Part shown: in pieces, positions 45,348 through 54,435 of the stretch
How positions within the stretch are numbered: the first letter of the stretch is position 1
Layout: every line of letters begins with the position of its first letter
Assembly (NCBI GenBank): GCA_041661445.1
Contig: JBAZUK010000001.1
Coordinates: forward strand, 1-64,000
Direction of reading: 5' to 3'
DNA from: JBAZUK01 sp041661445
GTDB lineage: Bacteria; Chlamydiota; Chlamydiia; Chlamydiales; SM23-39
Length of the DNA: 64,000 nt
The notes under the pieces: generated by a model
Database searches by the model: none
What the model was told of the DNA's origin: nothing
What the model saw: the letters and a program-made list of their open reading frames with translations, nothing else
Made by a program: the position numbers and the translations under genes

Positions 45348-48300
45348 GTTTTTTAAAAAAAAATAAACTCCAAAAGTTTATTTTTTTATCATTTGCATTA
45401 TTAAATACTGTGTTTTCCCTACCAAATATTCCGACTGTGGTAAATGGAGTTGTAGATTTTTCAAAAGATGAAAACAGTTTGAGCATCAGTTGCTCGGATA
45501 GATCTATAATAAATTGGAATGCTTTTTCTATAGCTGCAGGAGAAAGAGTCTCTTTTACCCAGCCGTCTGCAAAATCTTTTGTTTTGAATAGAGTGATAGG
45601 GACAGATCAAAGTCAAATTTTTGGCAGTTTAAATTCCAATGGAGTTTTATTTTTGCTCAACCCGAATGGAATTTTAATAGGACAGAGCGGACAGATTGAT
45701 GTTGGGTCTTTTATAGCCTCAACTTTAAATTTAAGCGACTCAGCTTTTATAAATAATGATGAGTTCACATTCCTAGGAGAATCTAAAGCTTCTATTGTTA
45801 ACTTAGGAAATATCAAAAGCGCTAAAGATGTTTTTTTAATATCCAAACAGATCGATAATGAAAATCAAATAGATGCTTCAGGAAAAATAGGATTTGGAGC
45901 AGGCTTAAATATTTTATTAAAGCCGAATGAAGATCATTCAATTTATATACTTGCAGGCATTGCAGATGAAAAAGAAGATTTTGGTATTAATGATCAGGGA
46001 ATTCTAAAAGCTTCAGAAATTGAAATAAAAGCTGATGGAAACCTATATAAGCTCGCTATTAACGATAGCTCAACGATGGACGCAACTTCACTGGAAGAAG
46101 CAAATGGTGAAATATATTTAGTTGCTAAAAACGGAAATATTAAAATTGATGGTTCCAAAATTGCTGCAAAGAAGGGTAACAACGGGGGAACAGTTGAGGT
46201 TCTAGCAGATGTTGTGGAAATTCAGAAAGATAGCAAAATAGATGCTTCAAACACTGAAAATGGCGGGGTTATCAACATCGGCTGTTTAAATGACGATGTC
46301 TTATCAAGATCAAAAGAAATTCTAATTAATGAAAGTGTAGTAATCGATGCTAGCTGTCAAAAAAATGGAAAAGGCGGCTCAATAAAAATTACATCTGATG
46401 AAAATGCCAGTATTTTAGGGAATATTTATGTAAATCCTAAAGAAGGGGATGGCAGCAGTGGAGAAATCACTATAGAATCGGAGAAATTGAATTGCAGGGC
46501 AACAATTGAAAACAATATGCTGACTCCTTATGTAGGAATTCTGAAAATTAATACTGCAGAAGCTTTAATTCAAGATGAAATTGTGAATGATAAAACCACA
46601 ATTTCACCTGTTTTTTTAAATCAGGCCCTTCAAAATTATAACGTTGAAATAAATACAAAGAACGAAACTTTTACGAACGGAAACGTTACGGTAAATGGTG
46701 ACCTTGAATGGAGTAAGGAAAGTTGTTTAAAGCTTGTCTCTGATGAAATTTATATTAATGGCAAAATTATTAATAACGAATCCTATAAATATCATGATTC
46801 TTTAGTAGCCGCTGCTAAAAGAGTAGATATCAATTCAAATATAAATGCAGGTTATAACAATATCCTTATTACATTAGATGCAGCTGAAAATAATATTTTA
46901 AATGTCAATGAAGGATTGTTCGGTTGTGTTTCAATCAATGCTCTTGGAAAGAATAACAGCTTTTATATCAATGTAAATCCAAGTATGTATGCAATGAAAA
47001 TAGATGGAGGATCATTAACAGAAAGCATTAATGTTCTGATCAATACACATTGTTCTTCAAAATGGACTATTAATTCCGATTATGAAGGAAATTTAGGCGC
47101 TATAAGTTTTAAAAATATCAATTCGATTCAAGGCGCTGCCAATGATGATATTTTTATTTCTGCGAAAATGAAAGAAGTAATGTTGAAAGAAAATAATAAT
47201 GCCACAATCACAGGTACAATTGATCTGTTAACTGTGGACAGCAATTGCTGTAATATAGATATCCAGGATGGCTATGTAAAGGAAATCAATAATTTAAACG
47301 GGAAAAATATTTATTTTCTAAACGGCGGGATTGTTGATAGGATTGCTTGCCAAAATGGAAATGATTATTTTTATTTTTCTAATGGCGACGTGTCAGATTC
47401 AATAAATGTTGATCAAGCAAATGCCTATTTTAATTTTACATATAATGCATCTATCCATGCAAACATTAATGGCGGATCAAAAATTAATCAGTTAAATTAC
47501 TATATTTATAATTCCCCGATAAATGTTGATTTAAATACAAATATAGCTACAGGAGTTATCGGTAGCATTTCTAATATCAATTCAATAATTGGAGACAAAA
47601 AATATTTTGGCAGCATCAGCTTTCCGAATAATTCAAATATTTGCAAATCTAATGGCAAATATTCCGGGATAATTAATGATACGATTTATTTTTCAAATAT
47701 CTCCCAAATCAATGCAAATGGAGATAATCTGTTTGAAATTCACGGATACTTAAACAGCATTGCTGGTGGAAATAATAATATCTACAATTTTTATTCCGAC
47801 GGTAACATTTTAGATAATGTTCAGGGGGCTTCTGTATCTAATCAATTTAATTTTTTTGCCAAAGCGCAAATTGATGGAAGAATTATAGGCGGAATTGGAC
47901 AGAATGCTTTAAGTTATGAAAATTATAATCAAACAATATTGGTTGACGTAACAGATAAGGTAGCTACGGGAATAAATAAAGGTTTTGAAAACATAAATAA
48001 TTTTATTGGTGATAATACCTATTTCGGAAAAATAATCTCTAAAATCGAAAATGCCATTTGGGTTATTGACGGTACTAATTCCGGAAAAATTAACGATGAA
48101 ATATATTTTTCAAATATTGAGAGCATTTCTTCTTTAAAAGACTCATCTTTTTATTTAAACGAAAGTGGTTTTGTTAATAATATTTCTTCTGAAAATGTAA
48201 ATAACATTTACTATTTTAATGGAGGAGATGCAGGAAAAATATCTTCTAGCAATGCAAACAACCGATTGGTGTTTTTGAGTGAAAAAGATTGCAATAGCTC

Positions 48301-49180
48301 TTTTGTATTAGATGGTGGTGTTAATACTTTGGATTACTCAAATTATCCAAAAGACGTTTTGATTGATTTTGCAAATAATAATTCAAGTTCATATAAACAT
48401 GCTTTTGAAGGAATAAATAATATCATTGGTAATAACTCAAATCACAATACAGCCATTAAGGGAGCAGACAGAAATACAACCTGGTTGATTGATGGCGATC
48501 ATAAGGGCAACTTTGCATTTGATAACAATATCATAGCTTTTGAAAGCATAACAAGCATTCAGGGCGGTAGAGCAATCGATACAATATATCTAAAAGAAAA
48601 TGGAAAAATAACAGATTTAACTGCAGGATCAGGAATAAATTATTTTTATATGCAGAGCGGCGATGTTGAAAATTATATTTTCAGTGTAGGTGGAAGAGAC
48701 GAATTCGTTTTTGAAAATAATTCTGTTATCTCTGGTTCTATAGCAGGCAGCAGTGATTGCTGCAGAATATTAAATTATACTAATTATGGTTCAAAAGTTT
48801 TAGTTGATATGCCTAATCAAAAAGTTTCCGGTGTAAGTGGAAGTGTATGTTCGGCAAATACAATTATTGGTGATCAGCAGCATTTTGGGCAAATTCTCGG
48901 AAATGACTTTACTGCATCATATTATATCAAAGGGGAAAATATTGTATCTGACGGCACAAATGTTTTTATGAATTTCGATACTGTAACTGCTGGAAAAATT
49001 AATACGACTTTTTATATGTATCCAGAAGCGAAGATCAGCAGTATTTCCGGAAATGCTAATTACTTTAATATTTTGGATTATACTTCCTATGATAAATCAA
49101 TTTTTGTTGATCCTATAAATATGAGCGGTGCAGGAATTGAGCATTTTATGAATGTTAACAGAGTTAATTTCAAAAAATAA
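45335..49180 (+). CDS. TpsA exoprotein with TPS domain and RTX/LDY-type modules
   Basis: A 1,281-residue secreted protein, third gene of the locus, starting within the end of the upstream TpsA gene (13-base overlap). Signal peptide ~12-28 (LQKFIFLSFALLNTVFS). TPS domain with VNGVVDFSKDENSL, INWNAFSI, SFTQPSAKSFVLNRVIG and LNPNGILIGQ. From ~560 on it has repeats of the type LDY-x2-Y-x3-(V/I)-x-(V/I)D...G-x-(F)NIN-x-IIGD, plus W-x-I-DG-x-N-x-G, related to the giant exoprotein at 1-7642 but lacking its common C-terminal ~60 residues. Cys pairs (NCCNI, DCCRI) recur inside repeats. Two substrates for one transporter are implied. Confidence 0.87.
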   Translation: MLLLSFLKKNKLQKFIFLSFALLNTVFSLPNIPTVVNGVVDFSKDENSLSISCSDRSIINWNAFSIAAGERVSFTQPSAKSFVLNRVIGTDQSQIFGSLNSNGVLFLLNPNGILIGQSGQIDVGSFIASTLNLSDSAFINNDEFTFLGESKASIVNLGNIKSAKDVFLISKQIDNENQIDASGKIGFGAGLNILLKPNEDHSIYILAGIADEKEDFGINDQGILKASEIEIKADGNLYKLAINDSSTMDATSLEEANGEIYLVAKNGNIKIDGSKIAAKKGNNGGTVEVLADVVEIQKDSKIDASNTENGGVINIGCLNDDVLSRSKEILINESVVIDASCQKNGKGGSIKITSDENASILGNIYVNPKEGDGSSGEITIESEKLNCRATIENNMLTPYVGILKINTAEALIQDEIVNDKTTISPVFLNQALQNYNVEINTKNETFTNGNVTVNGDLEWSKESCLKLVSDEIYINGKIINNESYKYHDSLVAAAKRVDINSNINAGYNNILITLDAAENNILNVNEGLFGCVSINALGKNNSFYINVNPSMYAMKIDGGSLTESINVLINTHCSSKWTINSDYEGNLGAISFKNINSIQGAANDDIFISAKMKEVMLKENNNATITGTIDLLTVDSNCCNIDIQDGYVKEINNLNGKNIYFLNGGIVDRIACQNGNDYFYFSNGDVSDSINVDQANAYFNFTYNASIHANINGGSKINQLNYYIYNSPINVDLNTNIATGVIGSISNINSIIGDKKYFGSISFPNNSNICKSNGKYSGIINDTIYFSNISQINANGDNLFEIHGYLNSIAGGNNNIYNFYSDGNILDNVQGASVSNQFNFFAKAQIDGRIIGGIGQNALSYENYNQTILVDVTDKVATGINKGFENINNFIGDNTYFGKIISKIENAIWVIDGTNSGKINDEIYFSNIESISSLKDSSFYLNESGFVNNISSENVNNIYYFNGGDAGKISSSNANNRLVFLSEKDCNSSFVLDGGVNTLDYSNYPKDVLIDFANNNSSSYKHAFEGINNIIGNNSNHNTAIKGADRNTTWLIDGDHKGNFAFDNNIIAFESITSIQGGRAIDTIYLKENGKITDLTAGSGINYFYMQSGDVENYIFSVGGRDEFVFENNSVISGSIAGSSDCCRILNYTNYGSKVLVDMPNQKVSGVSGSVCSANTIIGDQQHFGQILGNDFTASYYIKGENIVSDGTNVFMNFDTVTAGKINTTFYMYPEAKISSISGNANYFNILDYTSYDKSIFVDPINMSGAGIEHFMNVNRVNFKK

Positions 49181-49334
49181 TAGTAGATGGAAAAAAATTA
49201 CAAGTGTTCGTGATTTTTTGGCGACTGATGAATATTTTATAATGGATTAAATGTGTCAGTAGAAAGCCATGTTTTTATTAATTATTGATCAAACTTTATT
49301 GAGAAAAATAATTATATTTTCTTTAAAGGTCATA

Positions 49335-50492
49335 TCAAAGTTTTATAAAATTAGATATTGTTTTTTTGCAATCTTTCAAGGCAAGCACTGTAGTATTCTT
49401 ATCTAAGCGAAAAGTTTCTTCAATAGGTGTTACAATAAATAAGTGATCTAAAGCTAGAGATTCATAAGCGCTAAGCATAGATTTAGTGATTTTTGGTTGA
49501 TCGGTGCATTTAAATTCAAACCCGAAACGTTTTTTTTCATACGTGATAAATAAATCTAATTCAGCCATTTGGTGAGTTGCCCAAAAATAACATTCTTCAG
49601 AACGCAAATCTAAGGCACTAATAACCTCTTCTAAAGCAAAGCCTTCCCAAGAAGCTCCTTTTCGAACATCTAGAACAAGCTCGTTATAATTTTTAATTGA
49701 TAATAGTTGATGCAAAATGCCAGAATCTCGAATGTAAATTTTAGGAGCTTTAACCAATCTTTTACCGCTATTCTCATGCCATGGAGAAAGCGTGCGAATC
49801 ATAAATGTTCCTTCTAATAACGCGAGATAATTTTTAAGAGTAGGTATGGATATCTCAAGAAATTGGGCCATGTTTGAATAATTTACGAGATTGCCATGAT
49901 ACTGAGCCAACATTGACCATAACTTTAAAATACGTTGGGGTGGTAATTTTATTCCTAATTCTGCTAAATCTCTTTCAAAATATGTTTGCACATATACTTC
50001 TCTCCAACGTACGCTTGAGATGTTGGAAGAGGCGAGAAAAGAGCGAGGAAAACCACCTCGTGTCCATAATTTTTTTTGATCGGTTACTTCTGAAAGATTA
50101 AAAGGTGTAACGTTGATGTATGCGATTCTTCCTGCCAAAGTTTCTGAGCTTTGACGTAAAAGCTCTCGTGAAGCACTACCTAAAATTAAAAATTTTAAGT
50201 CCTGCTTATCGACAACAACCCGTAAAAAAGGAAATATATCTGGACGTCTTTGAATTTCATCGATGATAACGAGTCCTTTAAGAGAATCAAATATCAATTT
50301 AGGATTCGAAAGTCTTGCAAGATCTGTGTAATCTTCTAAGTCAAAATAATGCACAGTTCCGGTATATTTTTTTGCAAATTCTTTTGCTAAGGTGGTCTTT
50401 CCACATTGACGTGGTCCTAGTAAGGCGCAAATAGGTACAATCTTAAGATCTTTTGAGATTTTCTGCAGAAACGATTTGCGTGATTTTTTCAT
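49335..50492 (-). CDS. AAA ATPase with DUF4143 (nuclease-like) C-terminal domain
   Basis: A 385-residue protein of the widespread AAA_14/DUF4143 family. Walker A is LLGPRQCGKTTLA (~23-35) and Walker B is LVIIDEIQRRPD. The GGFPRS and VQTYFERDL signatures follow. A C-terminal DUF4143 part has the PD-(D/E)xK-like trio AELDLF...FGFEFK. The cellular role of these ATPases is poorly known; they are mobile between genomes. It stands alone, convergent with the TPS locus, and a degraded relative lies just upstream (50646-50818). It may be part of the foreign segment between mnmG and dnaB. Confidence 0.85.
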   Translation of the reverse strand: MKKSRKSFLQKISKDLKIVPICALLGPRQCGKTTLAKEFAKKYTGTVHYFDLEDYTDLARLSNPKLIFDSLKGLVIIDEIQRRPDIFPFLRVVVDKQDLKFLILGSASRELLRQSSETLAGRIAYINVTPFNLSEVTDQKKLWTRGGFPRSFLASSNISSVRWREVYVQTYFERDLAELGIKLPPQRILKLWSMLAQYHGNLVNYSNMAQFLEISIPTLKNYLALLEGTFMIRTLSPWHENSGKRLVKAPKIYIRDSGILHQLLSIKNYNELVLDVRKGASWEGFALEEVISALDLRSEECYFWATHQMAELDLFITYEKKRFGFEFKCTDQPKITKSMLSAYESLALDHLFIVTPIEETFRLDKNTTVLALKDCKKTISNFIKL

Positions 50493-50645
50493 AAAAACTC
50501 TTAATTTTACCTACTTGTCATTATTACAAATTGATAATTTTATTCCAAGAAAATAAATAACTCTAATTAATGATTTTCATGGTAAAAAAATTATATAAAC
50601 ATGTATATATATTTAATTATTAGATATTTAATGCATTTTGGTGCA

Positions 50646-50818
50646 TCAAAACTTTTGATAACAACAAATGCTCTTGCCATTTGATTCGAGATCGAAAATA
50701 GTTACTTTTGGGAAAATGAATCGATATTATTGCTGTATATTCTTGCTAAAGTTGTTTTTCCTAATTTTTTTGGCCCAATCAGAACAACTATTAGATGAGA
50801 TTTAAAGTAGTTCTTTAT
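50646..50818 (-). pseudogene. Remnant of a second DUF4143-family ATPase N-terminus
   Basis: On the - strand, bases 50818-50702 read without a start codon and include LIVVLIGPKKLGKTTLAR, a Walker A motif aligning with LLGPRQCGKTTLA of the intact ATPase, then a stop. A shift of frame gives VTIFDLESNGKS (50705-50646), which aligns with VHYFDLED at the equivalent place, then another stop. Stops flank both pieces. This is a decayed copy of the same family, with only ~55 codons left. The rest of the 50493-50873 gap holds no other gene that I can see. Confidence 0.75.
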
Positions 50819-50873
50819 TTAAAAAAAATTAGGATAATTTTAAAAGAAGACTTTATGAAAAAAAATTGAAGAA

Positions 50874-52319
50874 TTAATTTTCTGGGGAGAAATTGGAAAA
50901 GGCAGATTCATTATCCTCTACATTTGAGGTATGCATAGGTGTGAAGTTTTCAAAACGAGCAATTTCTTTTCTAAATGTTAAGTTTACTGATCCGACAGAA
51001 CCGTGTCTATTTTTAGCTATAATTAGCTCTGCCTGACCAGGTTTATCATAAGGGTCATAATACTCACGTCTTAACAAGAAGAGAACCAAATCACTGTCTT
51101 GCTCTAAGCTGCCGCTTTCTCTTAAATCGCTCATCATTGGTCGATGACCTTGTCGTTCTTCAACTTTTCTAGATAGCTGAGATAAGCATAAAATGGGGAT
51201 GGTTAGCTCTCGTGCCAGATTTTTAAGCATTCTTGATATTTCAGATATTTCATTTTGTCTATTTTCCATAGAACGTAAATTTCCGGACCCAGTGAGAAGC
51301 TGAAGATAATCAATTACCAAAAAAGAAATGTCAAAAGCTTCTTTCATTCTTCTGGCGCGGGCTCTTAAATCGGTGATTTTAAGAGAAGGTTGATCATCTA
51401 TGATCATTTTTTTTTCTTGTATATGATTTACACAGCTAACTATTCTTTGATATTCGCTGCCTTCTATAGAGCCGTTTTTTATTTTTTCTGATTCAACTTC
51501 TGATTGAGAGCAGATTATTCTATGTAAAATTTGTTCGGCAGTCATTTCCAAAGAAAAGACACCGACAGGAAGATTGTTTTTAAAACATACATTTTCAGCA
51601 ATATTTAATGCTAAAGCTGTTTTTCCCATAGCTGGTCGAGCTGCTAATATCATTAAATTAGAATTGCCAAGACCATTTATTATTTTATCGAAATCAACAA
51701 GATGAGTTGGTATGCCTGTTATTCTGGGCTCATCAGGTCCTCGTTTTATGAATTTTTCCTGTCTTGCCTGAAGCTCTTTTAGATAAGGTATTTTTGATTC
51801 AGATTTTAGACCGGATAAAATATCTTTAACCAAGAGATGCTGGTGAAAATTAATATTCTGAGAGATCTGGAAAAAAAGATTTTGCGCATCATCCAATGCG
51901 GTTTTTACATCTTCAGGTTCCTCTAAGATGTTTTTTTCAATTATATCCGAGGCATTTAACATTTTACGCAAAGTAGATTTGTCTTTAACAATTTGAACAT
52001 ATTCTTCTACATATGCGCTTGTGCCTGCATATTGCGCAAGTGTAGTTAAATAACCAATATTGCCAATTTCCTCTAAAGTATTCTGTCTTCGCAATTCTTC
52101 ACTTATGATATGAACATCGGCAGGCTTGTCTTTTTTATAGGCCTCTTTGATCACCTTGAAAATTTTTTTATGCTCAGTGTAATAAAAATCACTTTCATCC
52201 AGAGAGTCTGCTGCAACATTTAAGCTGTTGATAGAAGTTAAACAGCATCCCAAAACCATCATTTCAGATTCTTTAGAGTTAGGCGCAGTTTTAATTTTAG
52301 CAGGTTTTTTTATGTTCAT
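50874..52319 (-). CDS. dnaB: Replicative DNA helicase DnaB
   Basis: A 481-residue helicase from the ATG at 52319 (MNIKKPAKIK); an upstream TTG would add 17 residues with no homology that I recognise. The N-terminal primase-interaction domain (SKESEMMVLGCCL, ~12-115) is followed by a RecA-like domain with Walker A AARPAMGKTALALN, Walker B FLVIDYLQLLTG, and the DnaB motifs LSQLSRKVEERQGHRPMMSDLRESGSLEQD. It unwinds DNA ahead of the fork. Part of the conserved pgsA/dnaB/mnmG/lplA neighbourhood of chlamydiae, here split from mnmG by the TPS island. Confidence 0.95.
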   Translation of the reverse strand: MNIKKPAKIKTAPNSKESEMMVLGCCLTSINSLNVAADSLDESDFYYTEHKKIFKVIKEAYKKDKPADVHIISEELRRQNTLEEIGNIGYLTTLAQYAGTSAYVEEYVQIVKDKSTLRKMLNASDIIEKNILEEPEDVKTALDDAQNLFFQISQNINFHQHLLVKDILSGLKSESKIPYLKELQARQEKFIKRGPDEPRITGIPTHLVDFDKIINGLGNSNLMILAARPAMGKTALALNIAENVCFKNNLPVGVFSLEMTAEQILHRIICSQSEVESEKIKNGSIEGSEYQRIVSCVNHIQEKKMIIDDQPSLKITDLRARARRMKEAFDISFLVIDYLQLLTGSGNLRSMENRQNEISEISRMLKNLARELTIPILCLSQLSRKVEERQGHRPMMSDLRESGSLEQDSDLVLFLLRREYYDPYDKPGQAELIIAKNRHGSVGSVNLTFRKEIARFENFTPMHTSNVEDNESAFSNFSPEN

Positions 52320-52726
52320 TAAAATTACTTCATGTTCATTGTTTTTAAGATTAGCAGAAAAAAAATTCAAAAAAAATAAAAAATTGTAATAAGCAATAAA
52401 TCTGGTTTCATTTTTTAGCTAGCTCAAAAACTTTTTGTAAAATATTTTCAGGGAATTTTATATAAAAAATACCATTGCGTGAATAAAAGATCTCTTATTT
52501 AAAGACTATATTGTTGATTTTTCTTCTTATGTTTTTATCAGCATCTGATGTAAATAAAATATTTTATTAAAAATAATAGTTTATATTATAAATTATAAAT
52601 TAAAATATTTAATTTGAACTTTATAATAATATTTATAATATAAATTAATAATTTTAATTAAATATTATTTATAATTACTTTTATTTTTAGTACAATAATT
52701 GTTTGATAAGATTATGTGAGATTAAA
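52320..52726. other. Divergent intergenic region (407 bases), very AT-rich
   Basis: Separates dnaB (leftward) from the C39-like gene (rightward). The stretch ~52550-52690 is nearly pure A/T. No gene or RNA recognised. It carries the candidate promoter at 52614-52641. Confidence 0.5.
52614..52641 (+). promoter_or_regulatory. Candidate promoter of the C39-like gene
   Basis: TTGAAC (52614-52619), a 16-base spacer and TAATAT (52636-52641) lie 85 bases before the ATG. The match is imperfect and the AT-rich setting makes chance matches likely. Confidence 0.3.
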
Positions 52727-54064
52727 ATGTCTATTATACCGCCTGGAAATATTCCTTTCCCTGATATTGATAAAGTTCAATTAAAAGAAGAAGGGGATAG
52801 TATAAAAAACAATGATCTGTCTTTTAGAGTTTCTGCTGTTTTTGATAGCTCTAGAGAAAAAAATATGGGACTTAAGGAACAGTTTGAATCTCCTGTGGAT
52901 ATTACAAATGGCTTTTTGCCGACATATATGGTTGATTTAAAACCGGAAGAACAAGTTTTAAAAAAACAGGAAAGCCAAGAGGATTTGGAATTTTGTTCCA
53001 AGCCTACTAAACTCTTATTCGACTCTCCAATGCCTCCAGATAGACCAGATTTTTCAGGTAAAATTAGCCCGATTGAAATGATGCCTTATGATGAAGCTGA
53101 CGAATCCATGTCCTCTAAGATTCTTAAAAAAAGAAGGGGAGTTGACCATGATATGTCAGAAGAAAGTTCAGAAGATTCTCAAGAATCCATGATTCAGGGA
53201 AGAAAAACAGAAGAAAGAAAAGATTTAGGATCAAATCAATTTAATTTTTCAATGCAAAGAAAAGAGCCCGATACTCCCAAAGATCGAAAATATTTCCCGA
53301 TTAGTCAAGCAACTCCTTGTTCAAAACGAAAAAGAGATCCTATAAAAAAATTATTTTCTCATCAAATTGCGCGTGGAGTTGCTTCGAAAGAATTAACTGG
53401 ACTACTGCATTCATATCCGGAGATTGACATTTATTCCTATGAAGATACTTCAGGAAAAAAATTAAGTATTGTTAAGCAAATTTCTAACAAGTCCTGCGGA
53501 GCTGCATCAGCTTTAATGGTGATGTTGGATTTAATTGATGAAGAAATAAAAAATTCACCAGAAATGCCAAAAGAACTTCCAATCAGCAATAATTTTATGA
53601 ATTGGTTTTATGATAGCTCCTTGAGCGATTCTTCTGATCTAATCAGACATTTAAAAGAAAAATTTTCTCCTGTTCAAATAGCTTTTTGTGCTGATCCAAA
53701 TACAACTTCGCTTCCTGATAGCAGGAAAAATCCTGTAGGCGATGCATCTCAAAGTTTTGTTAATATGGAGCAGGATGAACCAATTGAAAAAGAAATAATC
53801 TGGGTTGATAGCGGTTTTAAAACACTATATAAAATTCATGAAATAATCCTAGAAACAGAAAATTCTTTTATCATGAGTATAACCCACCCAATAGTGCAAG
53901 GGCATTGGATTGTCATTGATAATATGGACTTTGTTAAAGAACAGGTCTATTTAAGAGATCCTAATACCGGATTTGCCTATAAGGCCAGCTTTGAAGAAAT
54001 TGCACCTCAATTATTCGGACAGTGTTTATTTGTTTACGGTATATGTTTGAAAAAAAAGAATTAA
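52727..54064 (+). CDS. Candidate effector: C39-like cysteine protease with disordered N-terminus
   Basis: A 445-residue protein of no named family. The start is the ATG at 52727 (MSIIPPGN); an upstream TTG is less likely. Residues 1-~215 are hydrophilic, rich in Ser, Glu, Lys and Pro and probably disordered, with two basic clusters, KILKKRRG (131-138) and SKRKRDPIKK (199-208), resembling eukaryotic nuclear localisation signals. Residues ~225-445 resemble a papain-like/C39 fold: Gln251 and Cys257 in QISNKSCGAASALM, His393 in QGHWIVIDNM, Asp411 in LRDPNTG. These are the expected oxyanion Gln and Cys-His-Asp catalytic set. It has no signal peptide. I infer a type III-secreted host-directed protease or deubiquitinase-like enzyme; substrate unknown. 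Confidence 0.62.
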   Translation: MSIIPPGNIPFPDIDKVQLKEEGDSIKNNDLSFRVSAVFDSSREKNMGLKEQFESPVDITNGFLPTYMVDLKPEEQVLKKQESQEDLEFCSKPTKLLFDSPMPPDRPDFSGKISPIEMMPYDEADESMSSKILKKRRGVDHDMSEESSEDSQESMIQGRKTEERKDLGSNQFNFSMQRKEPDTPKDRKYFPISQATPCSKRKRDPIKKLFSHQIARGVASKELTGLLHSYPEIDIYSYEDTSGKKLSIVKQISNKSCGAASALMVMLDLIDEEIKNSPEMPKELPISNNFMNWFYDSSLSDSSDLIRHLKEKFSPVQIAFCADPNTTSLPDSRKNPVGDASQSFVNMEQDEPIEKEIIWVDSGFKTLYKIHEIILETENSFIMSITHPIVQGHWIVIDNMDFVKEQVYLRDPNTGFAYKASFEEIAPQLFGQCLFVYGICLKKKN

Positions 54065-54068
54065 AAAA

Positions 54069-54157
54069 CGGAAAGAGAGGGATTCGAACCCTCGATACCT
54101 TTTAAGGGGTATGCGTCCTTAGCAGGGACGTGCTTTCGGCCTCTCAGCCATCTTTCC
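54069..54157 (-). tRNA. tRNA-Ser(GCU)
   Basis: The - strand folds as a class II tRNA. The acceptor arms GGAAAGA/TCTTTCC pair perfectly, with discriminator G. The D-arm begins TGGCTGAGAGGCC, the anticodon loop is CTGCTAA (anticodon GCU, reading AGC/AGU), there is a long variable arm (ACCCCTTAAAAGGTA), and the T-arm is GAGGGTTCGAATCCCTC. 3' CCA is not encoded; a T-run follows. It lies on the opposite strand, four bases after the C39-like gene. Confidence 0.97.
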
Positions 54158-54375
54158 ATGAAATATTTAAAAATAATACGATGTTTATTATTTTAGAGCA
54201 AATCATTACCAATGAATAATTCAAATATTTTTAATAAAAGAATATACAAGAGAACATACAAGAAATTTTTATATTTTTTTTGAATTACTTATACCTAAAT
54301 AAGGGGCTAAATAATCTTAAATAATTTTTTTTGAATTAAATCTTTAAAAAGAATTTTTACATTTAGGGTTTAGTG

Positions 54376-54404
54376 TTGAACTTTTTTTCCCCCACATATA
54401 TCTT
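54376..54404 (+). promoter_or_regulatory. Candidate promoter of the ankyrin gene
   Basis: TTGAAC (54376-54381), a 17-base spacer with a T7C5 tract, and TATCTT (54399-54404) lie 31 bases before the ATG. The ribosome binding site AAGGAG sits at 54426-54431. Confidence 0.4.
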
Positions 54405-54435
54405 TGATAGCTATTTTGTTTTTTAAGGAGATTAT

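Noticed and set aside
49335..50492. Insertion sequence transposase accessory ATPase (IstB-like)
   Set aside because: Walker motifs alone would allow it, but the DUF4143 signatures and the lack of a transposase or terminal repeats argue against it.
53400..54064. Toxin-processing C39 ABC-transporter peptidase
   Set aside because: No transporter domain, membrane helix or bacteriocin gene is present. Only the peptidase-like fold is suggested.
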